DNA of 64,000 nucleotides from Vibrio rumoiensis (GTDB taxonomy: Bacteria; Pseudomonadota; Gammaproteobacteria; Enterobacterales; Vibrionaceae). Shown here piece after piece: positions 61,081 to 64,000 of the stretch (within the stretch, counting starts at the first letter, position 1; each line of letters begins with the position of its first letter). The notes under the pieces were generated by a model, which saw only the letters and a list, made by a program, of their open reading frames with translations, was not told the DNA's origin and did not search any database. Location of the stretch: contig NZ_AP018685.1 in the NCBI RefSeq assembly GCF_002218045.2, positions 372,001-436,000 of the forward strand, read 5' to 3'. A program made the position numbers and the translations under genes.

Positions 61081-61917
61081 ATGAACTCTGATTATCCTTT
61101 AGTTTCTGCAACTTGGCTCTTTGATCATTTTTCTGACGATAATGTCGTTGTTCTTGATACGACAACTCAACATGCCGTGGTCGGTGAAGCCTTAGAATTG
61201 CCTCGTCAGTATTTACCTAACTCTCAGCTTTTTGATATCGAAAATGTTTTCCTTGATTTAACCAATCCACTACCAAATACCATGCCAAGCCCTGAATTGT
61301 TTATCGAACAAGCTCGTCAGCTAGGCATTAATCAAGATAGTGTGGTGGTGCTCTATGATGCTCGAGGTTTATATTCCGCTCCTCGCGCTTGGTGGATATT
61401 TAAAACCATGGGCTTTGAGCACGTTTATGTCTTAGACGGTGGACTGTCATTATGGCAATCATTGGGCTACCCATTAGTGGATTCTTATACTGATATAGAT
61501 AGAGCGATGGGTAATGTGAATGCAAACTATCAAGCGCAGAAAGTGTTTAATGTGGATGATGTGTTAGCGGCGATTTCAAACGATGATATTCAAATTATTG
61601 ATGTGCGTTCGCAAGAGCGATTTTTAGGTAAAGTCGCAGAGCCTCGTGAAGGGATGCGATCTGGACATATTCCATCTTCAATTAACCTACCTTTTAGTTC
61701 GGTACTTGAAGGGCATCAATTCAAGAAACTCGAGGCGCTGGAAACACTACTTGAACAGCATTTAGATGCTTCAAAACAGCAAGTATTTTCATGTGGTTCA
61801 GGCTTAACGGCGTGTATTGTCCTGATGGCGGCTTATCTTTGTGGCTATACTAACCTAGCCGTATACGATGGCTCTTGGGCTGAATGGGGCGCAAACCATG
61901 ATCTACCGGTTGAATAA
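61081..61917 (+). CDS. sseA: 3-mercaptopyruvate/thiosulfate sulfurtransferase
   Basis: A 278-residue tandem rhodanese protein: an inactive N-terminal domain (LVSATWLFDHFSDDNVVVLDTT, WWIFKTMGFEHVYVLDGG) and a catalytic C-terminal domain (DIQIIDVRSQERF). The active Cys is in FSCGSGLTACI near residue 240. CGSG fits the 3-mercaptopyruvate group. It transfers sulfur to cyanide or thiols in the cytoplasm. GGATTACCGCC precedes the start. The GFA-family gene follows by 11 bases, so the pair may be co-transcribed. Confidence 0.9.
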   Translation: MNSDYPLVSATWLFDHFSDDNVVVLDTTTQHAVVGEALELPRQYLPNSQLFDIENVFLDLTNPLPNTMPSPELFIEQARQLGINQDSVVVLYDARGLYSAPRAWWIFKTMGFEHVYVLDGGLSLWQSLGYPLVDSYTDIDRAMGNVNANYQAQKVFNVDDVLAAISNDDIQIIDVRSQERFLGKVAEPREGMRSGHIPSSINLPFSSVLEGHQFKKLEALETLLEQHLDASKQQVFSCGSGLTACIVLMAAYLCGYTNLAVYDGSWAEWGANHDLPVE

Positions 61918-61928
61918 GGAATCGAGTT

Positions 61929-62348
61929 ATGACGGATGTCAGTTATCCAGTAAAAGGCCAATGTCAGTGTGGTAGTGTGAACTTTACCTTGAAAGCGGCA
62001 CCTAAAGTAGTAATGGCTTGCCATTGTAAAGAATGCCAAAAATTATCCACCAGTGCGTTTAGTATCACTTGTGTCCTGGATGCAAAGGATATTGATATTC
62101 AAGGTGAGCTAAAGCAAACCAGCCGCACTGCAGACAGCGGCAATGAAAATATCGGTCATTTCTGTGCTGGTTGCGGTAATCGTATTTATCAATTAAACCC
62201 TGCCGTGCCTGAAATGATCAAATTCAAGGCGGCGGCCAGTTTAGACGATACACGTATGATTGTACCGACGATGCATGTATGGACAAGCGAAAAGCAAAAT
62301 TGGGTTGTGATCCCCGATGATGTTCAGCAATTTGAAAAACAACGTTAA
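61929..62348 (+). CDS. GFA-family (Mss4-like) zinc protein
   Basis: A 139-residue protein of the glutathione-dependent formaldehyde-activating enzyme superfamily. Zinc-binding cysteines are in CQCGSVNF (about 11-13), CHCKECQKL (about 34-39) and FCAGCGNRIY (about 76-79). GFA binds glutathione and formaldehyde in one member, but for most members the role is unknown. The gene follows sseA directly. Confidence 0.85.
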   Translation: MTDVSYPVKGQCQCGSVNFTLKAAPKVVMACHCKECQKLSTSAFSITCVLDAKDIDIQGELKQTSRTADSGNENIGHFCAGCGNRIYQLNPAVPEMIKFKAAASLDDTRMIVPTMHVWTSEKQNWVVIPDDVQQFEKQR

Positions 62349-62458
62349 TCGATAACTGGTGAGCGTTGAATCATCTTCCCTTATCACAATGATAACTTGC
62401 ATATCGGCCAAATAGGTTCGACACTGAAGCCATTCCATCACAATTTAAGGATGATGTT

Positions 62459-62752
62459 ATGGCTTCTGTTCCCTCCAATACTTTTTACCGTACCGAACAT
62501 GACAGCATGGGAGAGGTAAAAGTCCCCAAAGATGCTTTATATCAGGCTCAAACTCAACGAGCCGTCGATAATTTTTCAATCAGTTCTTTGACCATGCCTC
62601 CTCGTTTTATTCAATCTGTTGCCATGATCAAACAAGCCGCTGCTAAAGCTAACGAAGAGTTGGGTCTACTCGATAGTACGATGTCTAAAGCGATTCAAGC
62701 GAGTTGTCAGGCCATTATTGATCCGCACCAGCAGTTTTGGACACCGAGTTAA
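62459..62752 (+). pseudogene. fumC: FumC, class II fumarase, N-terminal fragment cut by IS3-family element
   Basis: The first 93 codons of class II fumarase are intact (FYRTEHDSMGEVKVPKDALYQAQTQRAVDNF, PRFIQSVAMIKQAAAKANEELG, up to QAIIDPHQQF). Translation then enters the insertion sequence and stops after WTPS. FumC is normally about 460 residues, so most of the enzyme including the active-site region is lost here. The 58 bases beyond the IS right end do not read as PVDVFQTGSGTS in any frame, so the rest of fumC is not there. Confidence 0.88.
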
Positions 62753-62780
62753 GTGAGTACAATCACTAACGAGGTGAACC

Positions 62781-63065
62781 ATGACAAGCAAGAAAAAACG
62801 TATTATCCATTCCCCTGAATTTAAAGCAGAAGCCCTGAAGCTAGCAGAGAAAGTGGGAGTAGCTGCGGCAGCGAGACAACTGTCGTTACACGAATCCCAG
62901 ATCTATGGTTGGCGTAAGTCAGCTAAGAGCGACACCAGTACCAGTCAGCGGGAAAAAGATCTAGCCGCTGAAGTTGCCAAACTCAAACGACAATTGGCTG
63001 AGCAAGCTGAAGAGCTAGATATAGTAAAAAAGGCCGCCACCTACTTCGCGAAAAACCTAAAGTAG
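62781..63065 (+). CDS. IS3-family OrfA (DNA-binding protein)
   Basis: 94 residues: HTH_Tnp_1 domain (SPEFKAEALKLAEKVGVAAAARQLSLHESQIYGWRK) followed by a leucine-zipper-like coil (KDLAAEVAKLKRQLAEQAEELDIVKKAATYF). GAGGTG precedes its ATG. The 3' end contains the slippery heptamer A_AAA_AAG used to make the OrfAB transposase. Confidence 0.92.
   Translation: MTSKKKRIIHSPEFKAEALKLAEKVGVAAAARQLSLHESQIYGWRKSAKSDTSTSQREKDLAAEVAKLKRQLAEQAEELDIVKKAATYFAKNLK
63026..63032 (+). promoter_or_regulatory. -1 programmed frameshift site of the IS3-family element
   Basis: A-AAA-AAG within GTA AAA AAG of orfA. Shifting back by one base continues as GRHLLREKPKVDC and joins the orfB frame, which is open from this site onward. 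This is the standard IS3-family arrangement. Confidence 0.85.
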
Positions 63066-63079
63066 ATTGCTACGAATTT

Positions 63080-63931
63080 ATGCTCGAACACCTGCTGTGC
63101 TTCAGAGTTGCCCGCATGGCTAAGGTGTTCGGTGTTTCACGAAGTGGGTTTTATTACTGGATTAAGCATCGCCACAAGGCCATCCAGCGCGAGGTAACTC
63201 GCCAAGAGCTTGATACGAAGGTCAAAGAGGCTTTTGATAATAGCAAAGGTCGTGATGGCTCAAGACGCATCCAGAAAGAGCTGGCTGAGAACGGTGATAG
63301 CCGTAATGTTAAAACCATTGCCGCCAGTATGAAGCGGCAGGATTTAACGCCGAAAGCGACACGTAAGTTTGAGTGTACGACGGACAGCAAACATAAAATG
63401 CCAGTTGCTCCGAACCTGCTGGCTCAGGATTTTAAGGCAGAGGCTCCGAATCAAAAGTGGGCGGGAGACATCACCTATGTTGCGACAAGCGAAGGCTGGC
63501 TGTATTTGGCGGTAATCATTGACCTTTATTCCAGGCAAGTAGTCGGTTGGTCTATGGATACCAGAATGACGGCAACTCTGGTTTGCGATGCGTTATCAAT
63601 GGCCTTGTTCCGTCGAGGGTTCCCTGAGCAGGTTATCGTTCATAGTGACCGAGGTAGTCAGTACTGCTCAAAAGATTATCGAGACATCATAACTGCTTAT
63701 AATCTAAAGCAAAGTATGAGTAGGAAAGGAAACTGCTGGGATAATGCTTGTGTTGAGAGCTTCTTCCATTCATTGAAAGTTGAAGCGATCCAGTATGAGC
63801 CGATCATGACGCGAGACGAGATGCGCCAAACGATCTTTGAATACATAGAGGTTGATTATAATCGGACAAGAAGGCACAGTGCTCTTGGGTATCTAAGCCC
63901 AGTTAACTTTGAAAATCAAAATGTCGCTTAA
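63080..63931 (+). CDS. IS3-family OrfB (DDE transposase)
   Basis: 283 residues from the first ATG, though it is normally made as OrfAB. HTH_21-like N-terminus (MAKVFGVSRSGFYYW) and rve core with WAGDITYVAT (Asp), HSDRGSQYCSKDY (Asp) and NACVESFFHSLKVE (Glu). Ends near the right terminal repeat. Intact. Confidence 0.93.
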   Translation: MLEHLLCFRVARMAKVFGVSRSGFYYWIKHRHKAIQREVTRQELDTKVKEAFDNSKGRDGSRRIQKELAENGDSRNVKTIAASMKRQDLTPKATRKFECTTDSKHKMPVAPNLLAQDFKAEAPNQKWAGDITYVATSEGWLYLAVIIDLYSRQVVGWSMDTRMTATLVCDALSMALFRRGFPEQVIVHSDRGSQYCSKDYRDIITAYNLKQSMSRKGNCWDNACVESFFHSLKVEAIQYEPIMTRDEMRQTIFEYIEVDYNRTRRHSALGYLSPVNFENQNVA

Positions 63932-63942
63932 TGAAGTGTCCA

Positions 63943-64000
63943 GTCTGGCTGGAGCAGATCAGACGACGCTGCATCACAATCAAGTCTCTCCTGGGTTATC
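63943..64000. other. right flank of the IS3-family element
   Basis: 58 bases to the window end. Frames read LAGADQTTLHHNQVSPGL and similar; none continues fumC. The origin is not recognised. Confidence 0.4.

Larger units (their letters stand above)
62738..63942 (+). mobile_element. IS3-family insertion sequence (1205 bp)
   Basis: Ends TGGACACCGAGTTAAGTG and, inverted, TGGACACTTCATTAAGCG match over most of 18 bases. Two ORFs overlap by a -1 frameshift as in IS3/IS150 elements. A 3-bp duplication is not visible (TTT on the left, GTC on the right), which suggests that the two flanks come from different loci. Confidence 0.9.

Noticed and set aside
1..64000. tRNA, rRNA and CRISPR elements
   Set aside because: I saw no cloverleaf-type sequence, rRNA motif or repeat-spacer array; a dedicated scan was not possible.

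Overview
The window looks like a chromosome segment from a marine gammaproteobacterium, most likely Vibrionaceae (Vibrio or a close relative). The clues are the housekeeping blocks lptD-surA-pdxA-rsmA-apaG-apaH, leuL-leuABCD with leuO and ilvIH nearby, and pykF / DeoR regulator / glmS, together with protein lengths and motifs typical of that family. I assigned identity from protein features only; no database search was possible.

Core part (1-24650). Minus strand: the outer-membrane and ribosome block lptD-surA-pdxA-rsmA-apaG-apaH. Plus strand: djlA, converging on a DUF547 protein. Then come leuDCBA on the minus strand with a clear Leu-codon leader peptide and attenuator, a PAP2 phosphatase plus glycosyltransferase pair, leuO, and ilvIH with a candidate leader peptide and hairpin. 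After these are an unannotated 43-residue membrane peptide, pykF, and a DeoR-family regulator upstream of glmS.

Accessory part (24651 to about 56000). It starts exactly where Tn7 inserts, about 25 bp past the glmS stop codon. Two Tn7-like right ends lie one behind the other, at 24675 and 24823. Each begins with TGT and carries three AATAAAG-type sites spaced 20 bp apart. The second end cuts a small gene start that belongs to the first element. No tns genes and no left end are visible. Next is an ascorbate-type PTS cluster: EIIA, EIIB, EIIC, a sugar-phosphate decarboxylase-like protein, a UlaG-type lactonase, a PRD regulator and a HAD phosphatase. It is inactivated twice, by an IS256-family element in the EIIC gene and an IS30-family element in the regulator gene. 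An IS66-family element and a 5'-truncated IS630-family element follow. The rest is an 18.4-kb gene for a LapA-type giant adhesin of about 6137 residues. It has an N-terminal retention module, a likely LapG cleavage site, about ten near-identical repeats of about 313 residues, and an acidic C-terminus without visible RTX repeats. Its frame is broken three times by small indels.

Right part (about 56000-64000). A frame-broken aldo/keto reductase, a LysR regulator divergent from a Bcr/CflA-type exporter, an ldhA-type dehydrogenase, a DUF1294 membrane protein, a thiosulfate/mercaptopyruvate sulfurtransferase, a GFA-family zinc protein, and the first 93 codons of fumC cut by an IS3-family element. 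The 58 bases beyond that element do not continue fumC, so the junction is probably a rearrangement point.

Single-base frame breaks occur only between about 26.9 and 56.5 kb: IS256 tnp, IS66 tnp, three in the adhesin and one in the aldo/keto reductase. They could be real decay or residual assembly errors in repeated sequence, and should be checked against reads before any of these genes is called dead.
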